Assembly: GCF_000003815.2 (NCBI RefSeq)
Contig: NC_049997.1
Span: 10,471,860 to 10,535,859, forward strand
Direction of reading: 5' to 3'
Origin: Branchiostoma floridae
Taxonomy: Eukaryota > Chordata > Leptocardii > Amphioxiformes > Branchiostomatidae
DNA: 64,000 nucleotides
Part shown: in pieces, positions 25,496 to 47,466 of the stretch
Layout: every line of letters starts with the position of its first letter
Numbering within the stretch: the stretch's first letter is position 1
Translations under genes and position numbers: made by a program
The notes under the pieces: generated by a model
Database searches by the model: none
What the model saw: only the letters and a program-made list of their open reading frames with translations
What the model was told of the DNA's origin: nothing

Positions 25496-26115
25496 CGAAA
25501 AACGGATATTGATGATGTCATAGTAGTACATTTCGAAGAAGAAGACATGAAAGACTATTTTTGAAGGTGAAGCTTAGAGTCATGACTTGAATAGTGTTTG
25601 TTGTAATTTTTTGTAGAGGTTTTCTCTAAAGGTTCGGGCATTGCAGATATTGGTGAGCGTTTTTATAAATATCTGTTACGACGGTGTACCCGTTGAAACC
25701 AAAAGAGGGCTAACGAGGGCGTTTTGTTACATTACATGATATGAGAAACTATAAACTGAGTCTTGAGTGAGTCTGAAGAAAAGCGTGTACAATGTAGCAT
25801 TATGATGTTTAATACATGTCAACTTGGAGATCTGTTTAATATAGATTTTTAATATAGATTCTAGATTTTGAACAAATAATGTTAGATGTAGTTTTATCTA
25901 AGACAACTTATGTGTGTTATGATGTAACGGTTACTGGTGTGATATTGTGCAATTTGTTCATAATTTCTACATTGTGATAGCAGCAGCCTCTCTCACGACT
26001 TAAACTCCGTAAATTTGGTCATACATTTGCATATCAAGGACCTGCCTTTTTTGGAATAGTACGATATTCTAAAAAAAAAACAAGTTTTCGTTTTCCTGTG
26101 GCATTTCCACAAGCA
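25496..26115. other. Intergenic, between transporter copy 1 and the receptor
   Basis: AT-rich, no coding similarity and no clear element ends. It should contain the 3'UTR of transporter copy 1 on the minus strand; I could not fix a poly(A) signal. Confidence 0.45.
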
Positions 26116-35225
<9,110 letters not shown>

Positions 35226-35271
35226 TGTCGGGCTGCAGTGGTAGCTGAGAACACGGAAGAAACACAAAGGG

Positions 35272-35405
35272 GTTACCGGTACTGGAAATTCAGGTCCATG
35301 CCCGGTTCAAGTCCATATAATCGGGTCCAGGTCCGTATGATCCAGGTCCATATGATCAGGTCCAACTCAAAACTCAAACTTGAACCTGTGAAAACTTTTG
35401 AATGG
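35272..35405. mobile_element. Family B MITE, 5' half only
   Basis: GGGGTTACCGGTACTGGAAA followed by the GTCCAGGTCC-rich interior. No matching right end follows, so this is a truncated copy upstream of transporter copy 1. Confidence 0.55.
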
Positions 35406-35421
35406 GTGATATTAAAAATGT

Positions 35422-35876
35422 CTATGAGCCCCCGCGGATTTGATTATATGGATGACATACGCTAGCATCGTTCATCAATTTTCGTCTGTTTTAAAAAAAG
35501 GTTTGTAGTAATACACCGCCATGGATTTTTTTACAAGACCCTCTTTGCCCCTGTCCTCCCCAAATAAATAACGTACAGTCCCTTACGTCTTCTTTGGCTT
35601 TGGAAGACTTCGTTCTGGGCTCGCAAAGGCTTTTTCAACTTCCTTGTATTGGCACACAAGGCAGTCAGTTACAACATACATGTAAACCTTACAGAGAGGT
35701 CATACTAGTCATATTGTCATACTAATCTTTTCATTACGGTACAACAATTCTACGGCACTTGTATCCGGTTTCCATTTTGCAGCGCCTTGCGCGGTGTATG
35801 GCTAAAAGCCTATTGAAAATTGATGAACGAGCTAGCGAATGTCATCCATATATAAAATCAGCGAGGCCTCATGCGG
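35422..35876. mobile_element. Family C TIR element, short copy
   Basis: Left arm TTATATGGATGACATACGCT with ATCAATTTTCGTC inside; right arm is the inverse (AAAATTGATGAACGAGC, AATGTCATCCATATA). About 455 bp, non-coding, immediately upstream of transporter copy 1. Confidence 0.7.
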
Positions 35877-36924
35877 TAAACTGAGAACGGGGCTCAGCTT
35901 TGGATAGTGTCCAACCATTCAAGCCTCAATCGATTTGTCATGTTACGCAATGCCTTACGTCATGGCAACAACACGTTATCTGATACGTGTGACGCGGGTT
36001 CAAAGGTCAATCCGGTCAACCAAAAAGTAGGTCACGGCAGCAGCAAGGGAATCATTGATGAATTAAATGTAACCACGATGATCTAAACCCAGCTGACGTT
36101 ATGGTGTCACACTGCTCTCAGTCCCTCTACATGTCCAGTATCGCATATCTGTCCTCACTAATGTTCTTACTGTATCGTATGATGCAACGTTTTACCGATG
36201 CCCACGGGGATGACCTGAATGCGACCATCTGTAGAATTTCTGACCCTCACGCCCAAACCTTAGTCCTACTGTCGCCACACAGAATGGCAGTTGTACACAA
36301 AACCGTAGTCAGGAAAACTGAACATCACCGAAGAGAACACCTTACACTAGCGGCATACCTGTTAGTAGAACATACCTGTGTGGACGGGCAGGTTGACAGG
36401 AGGGCAAAACTGATGACTTAGCGGGTTCATGCTCCTGGTACGTTACAGGCAGATGTCATCAACCGAGGCAAATATTTGTTTGCGCATGCGGGTTGGATGC
36501 CATGACGGCGGTACCTAGGGCGCTCGCGGTTTTAATTTTGAAGTATCATTGCTCGTTTGTGTGTTTTGTGTATGTAGTTAAGTTGAAAAGTCACATTTAG
36601 GCTAAATGTCACAATTCCACAAAAGGGCCCCCCGACCGGAACGAAAATTAGTCGATATAATGACAATGACAATGAAGTTTATTGCATATAGAAGACAACA
36701 AAGACACAAAACGGACCAAAACAATTCAACAGCATGCATGCCTTGTGCACATTTACTGGGGGTAAATTTTAATTCTTTGTTACCGCAAATAGTTCGGCTG
36801 AGCCATGGGTAGGAAATGTGACGTAGGCCTTACCAGTACAGCGCACTTTGGCACTGCTAACCCAATCTCAGTTTGGTAAACTGAGAAACAACCGCGCGAT
36901 GCTAACAAAATAACAACCAAGGCT

Positions 36925-37570
36925 AAACAGACATTGGGAGTAATCAAATTCAACTTGTGGGCATGCCCAACCAGGGTAAAATCACTTGCATACACGTCAC
37001 TAGTAAGACCTAACCTTGAATATGCCGCTACAGTATGGGACCCGTATACAAAGAAAGACAAAGATAAACTTGAAAGGGTACAGAACCAAGCTGCCCGATT
37101 CTGCACAAACAACTATAACAGGGATTCTAGTGTTACCAAAATGAAAACAGATTTGCAGTGGATGTCACTTGAAGACAGAAGGAAAATGTCCAGACTTTCC
37201 ATGATGTACAAAATGACCAATAAACTGGTGGACGTACCAACGGATAAGTATCTAATACCAGCTCAAAAAAGAACAAGAAACAGTCATGCCTTCAAATACC
37301 AGAGTTACCAACCTAGGATTGATGTGTTCAAAAATTCGTACTTTCCCAGAACTATCGTAGAGTGGAACTTGTTATCACCAAGTACAGTAGGGGCATCTTC
37401 TCTCGGTAGTTTTAAAGAACGCTTGCAGATAGATGTGCAAAAGTCAGGGGTAACGAGTCGTTCGGTACCGGTGTAATATAACCAGCTGCTGCCGCGCCGC
37501 GTGCCTGCAAATTAAGCTGGTGTGATACGCCGAACGGCGGTTATACCGGCTATATAGATACAGATACAGA
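36925..37570 (+). mobile_element. CR1-like LINE, 3' end of reverse-transcriptase ORF and 3'UTR
   Basis: Frame 36934-37476 gives SLAYTSLVRPNLEYAATVWD, ERVQNQAARF and YFPRTIVEWNLLSPST, the standard C-terminal block of CR1/jockey-type LINE proteins. 5'-truncated. The 3'UTR ends in GGCGGTTATACCGGCTATAT followed by (ATACAG)n, matching the fragment at 15425-15735. It is absent from the corresponding region upstream of copy 2, so it inserted after the transporter duplication. Confidence 0.85.
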
Positions 37571-37875
37571 TGCCTGAAGACATAAAAACAATGAAGGTGT
37601 TTTGTGTTACATGTACCGAAGTCAGGTGGGTTCAAAGTTCATTCAACCAGAACAACAAACAAAGATCGATAAAAATAGGTTATCCTGAGGTCAAACAGAG
37701 GACGGGCTGTTAAAAATAGGTCAACTAGTTAGGTACAACCACTTCGGGTCAACAGACGACAAACTGTTCAAAACACAACGGCTGGTTTTGGAAGAAACAG
37801 CCCGGCATTATATACTAATATTATTAATAGTAGACAGCCTGAGCCCCGGCCCGGGGATTTTAACATAGTTTTACT

Positions 37876-37963
37876 ATCCAAGCAGAGGTTGATTCGCGTT
37901 CCTGCGCTCCTCTTTTTCCGACTACTACTATATCTACGCGACTCAACCTCTGCTTGGAGATGG
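37876..37963. mobile_element. Short inverted-repeat element, CCAAGCAGAGGTTGA arms
   Basis: TCCAAGCAGAGGTTGATTCG and, inverted, CTCAACCTCTGCTTGGAGA. The CTGCTTGGAGA end also appears at about 7940, 17960 and 39795, so this is a dispersed family. Confidence 0.6.
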
Positions 37964-37970
37964 AGAGTAC

Positions 37971-38202
37971 AATACTGTAAATGCATTTAAGTTCGCGGGG
38001 ATTTAATTTCGCGGTAGCGGGAAAAGGGACTTTTCGCGGTGGATTTAAGTTCGCGGTAACACCATAGACTGCAGCCTATAGCTAATACCATAATAGAAAA
38101 ACGTTCGCGGTGGATTTAAGTTCGCGGTTAAGTGGTCACCGCGAAAACCGCGAACATCAATCCACCGCGAACATTTTTTTTTCTTCTGCATTTACAGTAT
38201 TT
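37971..38202. mobile_element. MITE with AATACTGTAAATGCA ends
   Basis: Left AATACTGTAAATGCA, right TGCATTTACAGTATT. The interior repeats TTTAAGTTCGCGGT and its inverse GCGAACATC. 232 bp, non-coding. Confidence 0.8.
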
Positions 38203-38583
38203 TGTGAACGAGCAAGTAGGGAAGTCTCAGTAAACTATAAATAGGACGAATATGGTGTCTGCAGTGTGGTGATGTAAGGTATTGACATATTCAACATAAT
38301 GTAATGTGTTGCATGAGATATCATTGTATGGGTGTCCAGGTAAATAATACGGATAAGTAAGATAACTTCATGCTATTGGTCCTAAGTGGGGACCTCAAAA
38401 AATGAACCAAACAAGCACGACAACCAATAAAGACTGTATTTCCACTTCCCTATTTATTTTCAGATTATGAGCCGCCACATAATACAGGTACCTAACAGCA
38501 GTATTTCCTTTAGCCCTCAGTACCTACCTTTTCATAAAATAGTATCTTCTATGAAAAGTTCTCCTGTGGCACTTTTTTAATGA
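38203..38583. promoter_or_regulatory. 3' flank of transporter copy 2 with poly(A) signal candidate
   Basis: On the minus strand AATAAA lies at 38458-38453, about 126 bp beyond the stop codon, the only clear signal in this interval. It also contains degraded sequence similar to the region upstream of copy 2 (ACTATAAATAGGACGAATAT near 38233). Confidence 0.45.
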
Positions 38584-41500
38584 TTACACCACTGATTCTT
38601 TACAATCTAAAAGTACAGACAAGTCTAGTTCTGAAGACAAAAGTTTGTCTCCTTCCTGTAATCCTTCTGGCCTTGAAGACTCCTCAGGTAGAAGAACTTT
38701 TCCGTTCACGTTGGACAGGCTTCCGTTTCTCTGGGTCTCGTCAGGCTGGGAGTTTCTTGAAAGTTTTCTGTCGAAAGTAGAAGGCAACAAATTTAGCGTA
38801 CGTTCATCTCAGCAGAACACAGGCCTGCAATCTTCGATTGATACAGGTCCCATAGTCTTTTCGAGAGTGCAGTGGCAGTGGATTGTGGTCCTTCCAGCTT
38901 TTTGCCTGTCCAACCGATGTGAGGTATATTTACACTTAAGTGGAGTGTAGCGCTGTAAGTTGTAAACAGTTGTTATGTAGACCGCTCTTTAAATATATCC
39001 AGAAGGGATTTACTCCTAGGGCCTCCACCATTGATCTACTAGTATCTCGTTGTGCATACACAGTTGGAACCACGATCCCCTTATTGCCCAATCAAGTGAT
39101 CATCAGGTAGAATTTGAGTCAGCTGAAGCAGCACAGATCAAGATAAACAAGAGAAAGGAAAAACATGAATTCTAACCGTTTATTGATGGCCTCTGTAATT
39201 TCTTTCCGCCTGTCCTCAGTGATGGGATATCTCCATGCAAACACCACACCGATGAAGGTCAGGACTGACGTAAACGTCGACGCCAGAATCCGCAAGGCGC
39301 TTCCCACCGTGTCAGGCTGAGTACAAGATCCTACTTTGTAGCCTCCGATTCTGCAGCGGAAAAATAAGGCAGGTTCACGATTCGCAAATACGCACGCGCA
39401 ATGACAAAGAAAAAGGCCCCTGACTTGAAAACAGTCCTTGTCTCGGTCATGCTTCATACATGAGCATTGCAATGTCCAGACGCGTTTTGTTTTGTCTCGT
39501 TTTTTTTTTGTTGCTTTTACCCACCACCTACTCATTGTGAAAGGAAAATTCTGTCTTTACATCACGAGAGACCCAAGGATCGTACATCGTTATGTCATGG
39601 TAGTAAAGGAAAGAAATGGACAATAGCATGAAGAGTTTGACGTTATAGAATTGTTGACAGTCTTCTTCAGAACGACTGACCCCGTACTCCCTGACACGTG
39701 ACCCGGGACACGTGAACGTGTAACCCTGTGTTCCCCAGAATATCTGACATTTTCCTTTCATCCGTTTTTTATCGACCGACCTTTACACCAACATCTGCTT
39801 GGAGAGTACTGATCCCGCACCCAAGGGAACTTTAACTTTACTCCGGGTACGTAGTCATATCTTCCTCAGAACGACTGACCCCGTAGCTCTGAACATAGCT
39901 CATGATCAAATGTACAAAACTGAAAATTATCATCAGTATATCAGCAGTACTCACTCCAGGCCGATGGTTGCCATGATCAGTCCCACGGTGATGGCAAGAC
40001 TTTTAGTGGACAAGAAGATGGCGACGAAGGGAGTGTCCAGTCTTTCACCGGTCTGTAGGCAGCAGTCCTCTGTTATGTCACTGACAATCAACCTGTGTGA
40101 ATTTGTGTTTTTTAAAGGTTCCCTAATGTCAGCAAGGCCAAATAGAGCGCATGCGAAGAGCTAAGATGCATCTAGCCGGTGAGACAGTCAGACAAAGAAG
40201 ATTGAGATTTGTCGGACATGGCGATATGGCGCCTATATGACGAAAGAGCAGCAAAAACAGCTAAATCATGGACACAGTTGAAGTACGCCTAAAATTACAC
40301 TAAGAGTATTTAGACGAACCATCTTAAATGACGGAAGAGAAATGGGTCTGAACAGTATGGAAAGCATGGCAGGCAGTAGCTGCTCAAGACCGCACCCTAT
40401 GGAGAAAATACGCTCACCGAGTTGACCAATTCAACAGTGTTGTAGGGGGGTCTATTATCTAAGGTAAGGTATAAAAATGCGACAACTCACCATGGTATAA
40501 AGTTTTGTGCAAGAACTGTGACCCCTAAAGCGATGACAACAGCAAAAACAGCCAAACTTCCCTTTGGTACAAACTGAAAACCAATGTATATCGGGATTGC
40601 AGCCTACAAGGAAAATAAGAACAGTTAGTTTTTTTTCAGCTCAACAGCTGATCTTCGGGATGTTTCAGTGCATGCATGCAAACTTCAATGTATAGGGTGG
40701 ACTTTTCCAGGTTGAACCAAACATCCTGCGATGTAGTATACATTATATAAAAGTAGAGTATTGAGTTTCAGGGCCTTACCAGCTGAAAGCAAATGTAGGA
40801 AGTCTTCCTTCCCAGTTTGGACACGACCCAAGCAATGACGGGCATGGCTGCCGCTGATGCCACCTGTAGGAAAGAACGTAATATCAGTGTTATGAAATCT
40901 CAAAATTTTCTGCAAACTCGGCAAAATATGATAGAGAGGCTGTGTGGCAAGTCATTTTCTATGTCAAGCAACTATGTACAGGCGGGGGACGTCATAGGCT
41001 TGCTGCAACCTTCGTCCATTTGGGCAAGTCCAATTTTACCTTTTTGTGCGGATTGCACCTGATAAAGAAGCCATTCTACCAAAGTAGATGAACTATGATA
41101 GAGACTACCTTTAGATTCAGGAATTATTATTCTAGGAAAGCGGGGACCGCCCAGAAACAAGATTGTAACCGACGGACATAAGTGCGTTGGCTTCTCCATC
41201 GATCTAAACCAACTTTTGTTCATTTTGGTGAATGTAATTCTATCTTTGTGTAATAACAGTATGTTATAGAATAAATTCCACCAACACCGATGAACGTATA
41301 CTATTATATTGACTACTTTTATATTAAGTAGTAACTATCATAGTTTGAGAAAGCAGTCACTGCCTAGAAACAAGATTGTTGAAATGAATGGAAATAAGAA
41401 GGCTTTCAAAGCAAGGCAACCTCCAATTTGTCACAAAAACAACAATCATCAAAAATTTTGTTTCTCACCATCATAGCTAAGATGACGTTCTCTATCTGAT

Positions 41501-44500
41501 CTTCCAGGTCCAGACTGTACTGTACGTATAGGGCGATGCCCCCATGTCCTATCTGAAAATAAGAGTGCAAAGTAAAAATGTGGGCCAAAATCATCCTTTC
41601 AGAGTAAGTGACAGATCAAGTGGACAAAACAATTCCTTATTCACAACCTGGGTAAAAAAATCACAGCTGTCTGTTACCATCCTCAGGGCAGTGACAACTG
41701 GCCCTATTCCACTTTGCAGCTAGCTATGGCTGTCGCTGCTCGCAATAAGTTTGGGACTGCATTGTTAGCAGCGACACCTAGCTGTAGTGCGAAATAGAAA
41801 CAGTCAGCATACCATAAATGTTATGTTCATTCTGGCGCCATCTTGTTTTGGGGGTCAAACTTTGGGGTCACACTCACAGGGCTGGGAGCTCTCTGATTGG
41901 CCAGAAGGATGTTTCCAGAAATTGAGACATTCTGGACTTTGTATTGCCCTGAGGAATGCGAAAGATGGTATTCACTTGTATTCAGATTTAATAGAATCTG
42001 ATTTGAATTTCACAGTGAATATGATATCGATAAGATGGCTGGGAGTTGTAAATTCTCATCAGGCAAATGAATGCGCAGACAATCCTTCATATAAAAATGA
42101 ATTGATACTATAATACTCACAGAAACAGGTATTTGTATAAAGAAATATGCCAGAAGAAAATAGACGTTGGGGCGAAATGTCAATACAATCTTCGCCGTCT
42201 TGAACATGTTCTGGTCACGTTTTCCTCCGGATGTCGCCGAAATATCTAGAACAACAAGTTGAAGAAACCGTCGACTAGCAGGTATTTCGAAACTTAGTGC
42301 AGTTAAATATGGAAAAGAGGAAAGTTTTAGAGGATCCCAACAAGTAGTGACATGTATCCTACTCCAAAACGTTGGGTTTTTGTAACTTTGATTTGAGCAT
42401 CAGACAACTCATCTCTAAAATCAATCAACTTATTATTACTTAATCTTTCGTATTCTTAGTCAAAATACATATGTCAACTACATTTCAAAGTAACACTCTT
42501 TTCTAGCGATAGCAATGTGTAATGATAAACACCATTGTTAGTTCACCCGTAAAACCGTATTTGTACCTTTTCTCTCTGTCGTTCCAAAGACTACCGCTGA
42601 CAAACACAACAGAAGAAGACCACACACAGCTGCTGAGGAGATTATGTAGCCGGTTCGCTGTAGAAACGTAATCAAACATTAAAAAACTTGCTTTGGCAAA
42701 AAAAACATTCCACATATTTAAGAAAATGTATCCAATGTAGATCAAGAAGGTAGGGGGTTAAACAATTCCCTCCGAAGAAATAGGGAAAACATTGAGATGT
42801 TACAGTACTAGGTAATCAACAAAAGGGTGTGATAGATACATCAGGGCGCACCAACATTGTCTCCACTGGGACGAGGGGCGATATAGACTTCCAACAACCT
42901 TTGACCCATTGATGACATCAGACGTGATTTAAGTCACGTGTCCTGGGCAATTGGGTTGATTTATTTGGAAATTCCTGAAGGTGTGCGTTGACTTACCGTC
43001 ATCTGTAAAGAAACTCCGTCCACAGAACTGTTGGTGCTGCTGTTAGCGCTGTAGGTCATGTTGTCACAGGAGTCGTGCTCGGAGCGTCTGAAAGACGCCA
43101 GGGTTTGTCCGTGCATTACTATTCCCCCTACCACTCCTACAATTGCCAGCAATGCCCCTGAAAAGGAAGGGTAATACGTTGTTCTCAGAGGGGCATTACG
43201 AAATCTTACGCTCATGTAAGTACCATACTGTCTTACGCCCATCATCACGCCTATCAGAAGAAGAAACCAAGAAAAGAGGAAAAGACATGATGAAAAGTAA
43301 TACATAATAGAATTTTCCATCAGCATTGCAATATGCAGTTTGCCATCCTACGGCTGCACAATAGAAACAATAAAACAACCAGTGTTTCCTCGACTTTATT
43401 AACAATTACCCTGCTCAAATGTCGCCCTACTACACACTAACTGTACCCCACACGTACATTTAAGTTTGCTTCCTTCATTCCTTAGCCTGGGTATACCATC
43501 CGTATTCTACCGGGCTCCTTACACTCGCTAGGTAGCGAGGGTAAGGAGCCCGGTAGAATACGGATAGCGAGGGTAAGGAGCCCGGTAGAATACGGATAGC
43601 GAGGGTAAGGGGCCCGGTAGAATACGGATGGTACCCAGGCTCTCATTCCTAGTATCCCTTTGGTAAATGTAGTACTTACTGTACTGCATGGCCGAGTCTC
43701 TCTCAGAGCTGTCCTCGCTCAGAAACATCACGAACGTGCGATATGAAATTGAAAAGCCCTGAAATAAAAGCTCAATGTTATTCTCAAATGCAAAGATTGT
43801 AATGTTGCAAAGCATAGTCTGTGGAAATTTTGTTTTCAAAATGAAATCAATTACCTGCTTACGTACCAAAAATAAATGTTAAGTTTCGCTGCACTGTTCA
43901 AAACAAAAGCTCAACAGAGTCTGCAAATGAGGCTCTTGACTTACCGAAAAGGCGAGCACCAGCAAAATGTACAGTATGATGTACCAGGCCAGCTTTCCTC
44001 CCGTCCCAACATCCGGGACATACCAGACCAACGCGTTCGTTACAATCAGAAACAGAGTTGATATTACGATCCTGGGAAATAAGGAAGACACTTTCATTGC
44101 TAGCTGTTAGGAAATCTGCTATTGTGAATCTGTTGTTTGAAGTTGCTGCCTCGAACACTGCACATACTGTAAAATACATAAATATAACAATGACTTATAA
44201 CCTTTTATCGCAGCAAACCTAATACTATGTAAAATGTCGGGGCTCAAGTTCGACATAAGAGCGACATTAAGTTCGACATAAGAGCGGTGAAGGATCTTCC
44301 ACCAAAGCTCCTTGGAGCAACCGAAAATTATAGGTGATCTTTTTGCTTTGTGTTGAACAAAAGTATCAGGCCTTTATCATAACCAACACAGATATATATA
44401 AGCGTCCATGCAAAATCTCATTTGTACGTTACCATGGTTTTATCTTCCCCCATCGTGTGTTCGTCCTGTCAATCATCGGGCCCAGGAAGACATTGCATAG

Positions 44501-44882
44501 GATGTCCACTACCCTACTGCCGAAAATGATTGACGCTGCAAATAAAGGTGGCATCTGGAATAGAACATAATTTATTACGTACATAGTACATGTATACAGT
44601 ATATATGTAAGGCGTTGAGTAAGCAAGGTGACTCAATTCGCGGATAGGAATGAGAGTATACGACGAAATATTCCAATACACACATGTAGCATGGTGTATT
44701 TGCGAAAATATTGATATCAAGCAGATGATACTGTACGAGTTTACCTGCGCCACATCCACCAGAAAGATGCTGGTGTACGCCCCGAATACGACCCATAGGA
44801 TCTCACCACCAACGCCCCCGAAAGCGTAACACAACTTCGCCACGACAGACAGGGGGTTCGTTGTCTTGGCAAGATCGGCCAT
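38584..44882 (-). CDS. MFSD2-like GPH/MelB-type transporter, copy 2, 13 coding exons
   Basis: Tandem partner of copy 1. Exons: 44882-44745, 44554-44433, 44071-43945, 43758-43680, 43157-42997, 42657-42567, 42245-42121, 41552-41469, 40863-40780, 40603-40491, 40092-39955, 39350-39177, 38767-38584. Every exon has the same length and phase as in copy 1, giving 539 aa. Motifs: KLCYAFGG, GSRVVDILCNVFLG, DRTNTRWGKIKPW, MFLSEDSSERDSAMQY, luminal NMT and two NSS sites, WRYPITEDRRKE and a conserved 60-residue cytosolic tail. Unlike copy 1 it keeps Lys in TM11 (LSTKSLAIT); like copy 1 it has Asn for the second Asp of the TM2 motif. The exon 12 donor is a weak but conserved CG|GTTAGA. An acceptor at 44902 precedes the ATG, so a 5'UTR exon is expected; CAG|GTAAG near 46281 is a candidate donor. 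Substrate (lysophospholipid in MFSD2A) is not proven here. Confidence 0.92.
40140..40475 (+). mobile_element. RTE-like LINE 3' fragment
   Basis: Plus-strand reading contains RRLRFVGHG and AWQAVAAQDRTLWRKYAHR, the end of an RTE-type ORF, then TCTAAGGTAAGGTAT tail. Intron 10 of transporter copy 2; unrelated in position to the RTE piece in copy 1. Confidence 0.65.
43494..43641. mobile_element. Palindromic MITE with internal 41-bp tandem repeat
   Basis: Left AGCCTGGGTATACCATCCGT, right ACGGATGGTACCCAGGCT. The right arm block (GGTAAGGAGCCCGGTAGAAT plus ACGGATAGCGAG) is repeated three times while the left arm occurs once. Intron 4 of transporter copy 2. Confidence 0.85.
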
Positions 44883-46420
44883 GGTCGAGCTGCAGTGGTA
44901 ACTGAGAACATGGAAGAAACACAGAGTTCAGTAATACAAGACACGGCAATACGACTTCGAGATTTCTAAATCAGGCAGTTGCAAGATCCTGCAACTGGAT
45001 ATGATTCGGAGATTATTTCCGAACTTTTGGAATACTAGTACATAACTGAGAAGATAACTGACCAATACGTAAAGCACCCCTTCTTTTTGCTTAATATTCA
45101 AAAGAAAATCAAGTATGTACGTCTAAGGTCCTTCTGTTGCACGGCAGCCAGTTGTCACCTACGCAACGATACCAAATCATGGCCCTCCTTGCGCCGTTTC
45201 TTACTTCTTTAGAATAATGCGTTCTACTATGACCTGCTGTTCGACTGATTGTTTACCTGCTTGTTATATGGGTTGAAAGGTCACCAGCTCAACCAAAAAG
45301 TAGGTCACAACAGTGGTAAGGACTTGATGAATTGAATGTTACGATTTTCAAGAAAACCATCTAAACCTAGTTGAAGTTATGATATCTTTGCATTCCCAGT
45401 ATCACGTATCTGTCTTTACTCGTCCTTGTTTGTATACGGACACCCACTTGACTGAACTGAATGCGAACATCTGTAGAATTGCTGATCCTCACGTTACACC
45501 ATTGCTTCTGCTGTAGTCAGAAAACGACTTGCCGTTGAAACGTTCACAAAAAGCTTAGGCAGTGGACCGATCCTGTCGAACGGCATATCGAACAAATAGA
45601 ACCCCCTATAGCTATTCTATTTCGAACACCTCCGTCAAAAATTGCCACAGTGGGACAGAAATGGCTATTTTTGACGGAGGTGTTCGAAATAGAACCATGA
45701 TCGAACAGAGGGCGGGATTTTGGGATCGGTCCATTCCGCATTCGGATAGGAAATATTACAGAGGAGAAAAAAATTTAACAGTGCCGTACCTGTGTAAATG
45801 GACAGGTTGTAAGGAAGACAAAACTGATCATTTGCGGAACGTTACCGGCAGATGTCACCAACCACCAACTATGACAAATATTTGTTGGCGCATGCGGGTT
45901 GAGATTGCAGTGGTATGGGGTTCGTATATGTAGATGTTTCAATCGGATTGAGATCCAGAGTTTTTTTAAGTAGTACGATAATTTTCCTCCTTTTTATGAA
46001 TGAATGAATGACCTTTGTTGTACATTTGTGCTCAAGCAAGCTAAGTACAGGTCGTAGCGCTAGTGATCAGGTACAATTTCTGATATAAGAAAAATTTAAA
46101 TGGTATCTTACCACATCTACATAGACTAATACATTCTAGTGTGTAGAGGTTCAACTTATGTGTGTAGTTAATTTGAAACTACTGTCCGCTTTGGCACTGC
46201 TAACCCGGTCTCAGTTGACTAAATGATAAACAATCACGCAATGACTCAAGACAAATTGACAATTAAAGTGTATCAACTTACCTGGCTGAGGTGGGTTCAA
46301 AGGTCATTCAACCCAAACAACTTGTAGATCATTGAAAAACAGGTCACGCGATAAACTATGAATAGGATGCGTAGGACACCGAGGCTGTCATACAGGGCCC
46401 CAATCACGGTTTTTGTGGTG
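44883..46420 (-). promoter_or_regulatory. Duplicated upstream region of transporter copy 2
   Basis: Several blocks match the region upstream of copy 1: AACCAAAAAGTAGGTCAC (45291 and 36018), TTTGGCACTGCTAACCC (46190 and 36847), AAACTATGAATAGGA-type sequence (46353 and 38231) and GGTGGGTTCAAAGGTCATTC (46290 and 37627). A minus-strand donor CAG|GTAAG at about 46281 could end a non-coding first exon that splices to 44901. The promoter itself is not identified. Confidence 0.5.
45563..45733. mobile_element. Palindromic MITE, family A
   Basis: Third copy of the TGGACCGATCC element (compare 3444-3608 and 4219-4381), between the two blocks of duplicated DNA upstream of transporter copy 2. Absent from the corresponding place in copy 1. 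Confidence 0.85.
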
Positions 46421-47460
46421 CGATGATTTGGAACCCTGACATTTTGAACAGTACATACACTTACGTACTTAGTTATTCAATCAAGTGAGGCTCCTCAACA
46501 GCACTTGTAATTAATTGGTCCTCCATGGCCCTTCGTAGCACTATAGTATCTTCCAGGTTTTTATATCTATGTACATTGTCTAAGTAGGTGACTCTGGGTC
46601 TTCCCCTACCTCTTTTTCCCTTATAGTAAGCTACCTAATACGGTGACCCGCCAGTTTCATGCTGCGCTGTTGTACATGTACTCTTCTTAATATTGGTACA
46701 ACTGTTGATTTAAATTAGATTTTCCTGTCATGGTACATTAAGGTACTTGCGTAGCATGCGAGTGTCACCAGTCATTTGTCCCCTTTTCGAATGGCTTTGT
46801 TAAGGTCCACCTTTTCGAGCATGGCTATGGATTTTCCATATCTTGCTTAGCTTGTGGCAGATATTCCAAGCAAGAGATTTTCTGACGCCAAAGTCTATTT
46901 CAGAGGCAGAAATCCATAGGCACTCAAGATATCAATAATATTGTATAATATTAATATATATATATATATGTATGCAGCATTGCATACCTGGTTGATACGT
47001 TACCAGAGATGTCACAGTATTGGAGCCTCGGTGAACTATAGCTAAATAAGATATTCAGGTCCAGTGGGCGTCTAAAAAAAAGAACAAACAAGACAACATA
47101 CACAGAATGTGCATCCGCTGCATGTATCGTATTTATATATATTACATAAGCTGTCACATACCTAACTAACAGTAGTATTTCCTACACCCAAATCACAGCT
47201 ACACATAGTTACACAGGGGACTTTCAAATGATCACGTTTAAAAAAAAAACAACTTTTGCTGTTTGAAGCGACGTACCCGTGCTGGTATATATTCCGATTC
47301 TGAATGTACAGTCAAACCTGCCCAAGACGACAACCTGGGGGACCGGAAACAAGAAAGCTTTTAAAAAAAGCTGGCCGGGGCGCATTTGGAAGGACTACCT
47401 CAAAATTTCATGTTGTGTTCCAGTAAAATGTGCATCATTATTAAACTAGAAGTTTATATC
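46421..47460. other. Intergenic, no gene recognised
   Basis: AT-rich with a (TA)n run at about 46950-46970 and scattered short repeats. No conserved frame or clear element ends. Confidence 0.5.
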
Positions 47461-47466
47461 TAAAAT

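Noticed and set aside
39119-39176. Transporter copy 2 ending by read-through at a stop near 39119
   Set aside because: Similarity between the two copies ends at the CG|GTTAGA donor, and a conserved final exon with matching phase lies at 38767-38584 (26299-26116 in copy 1).
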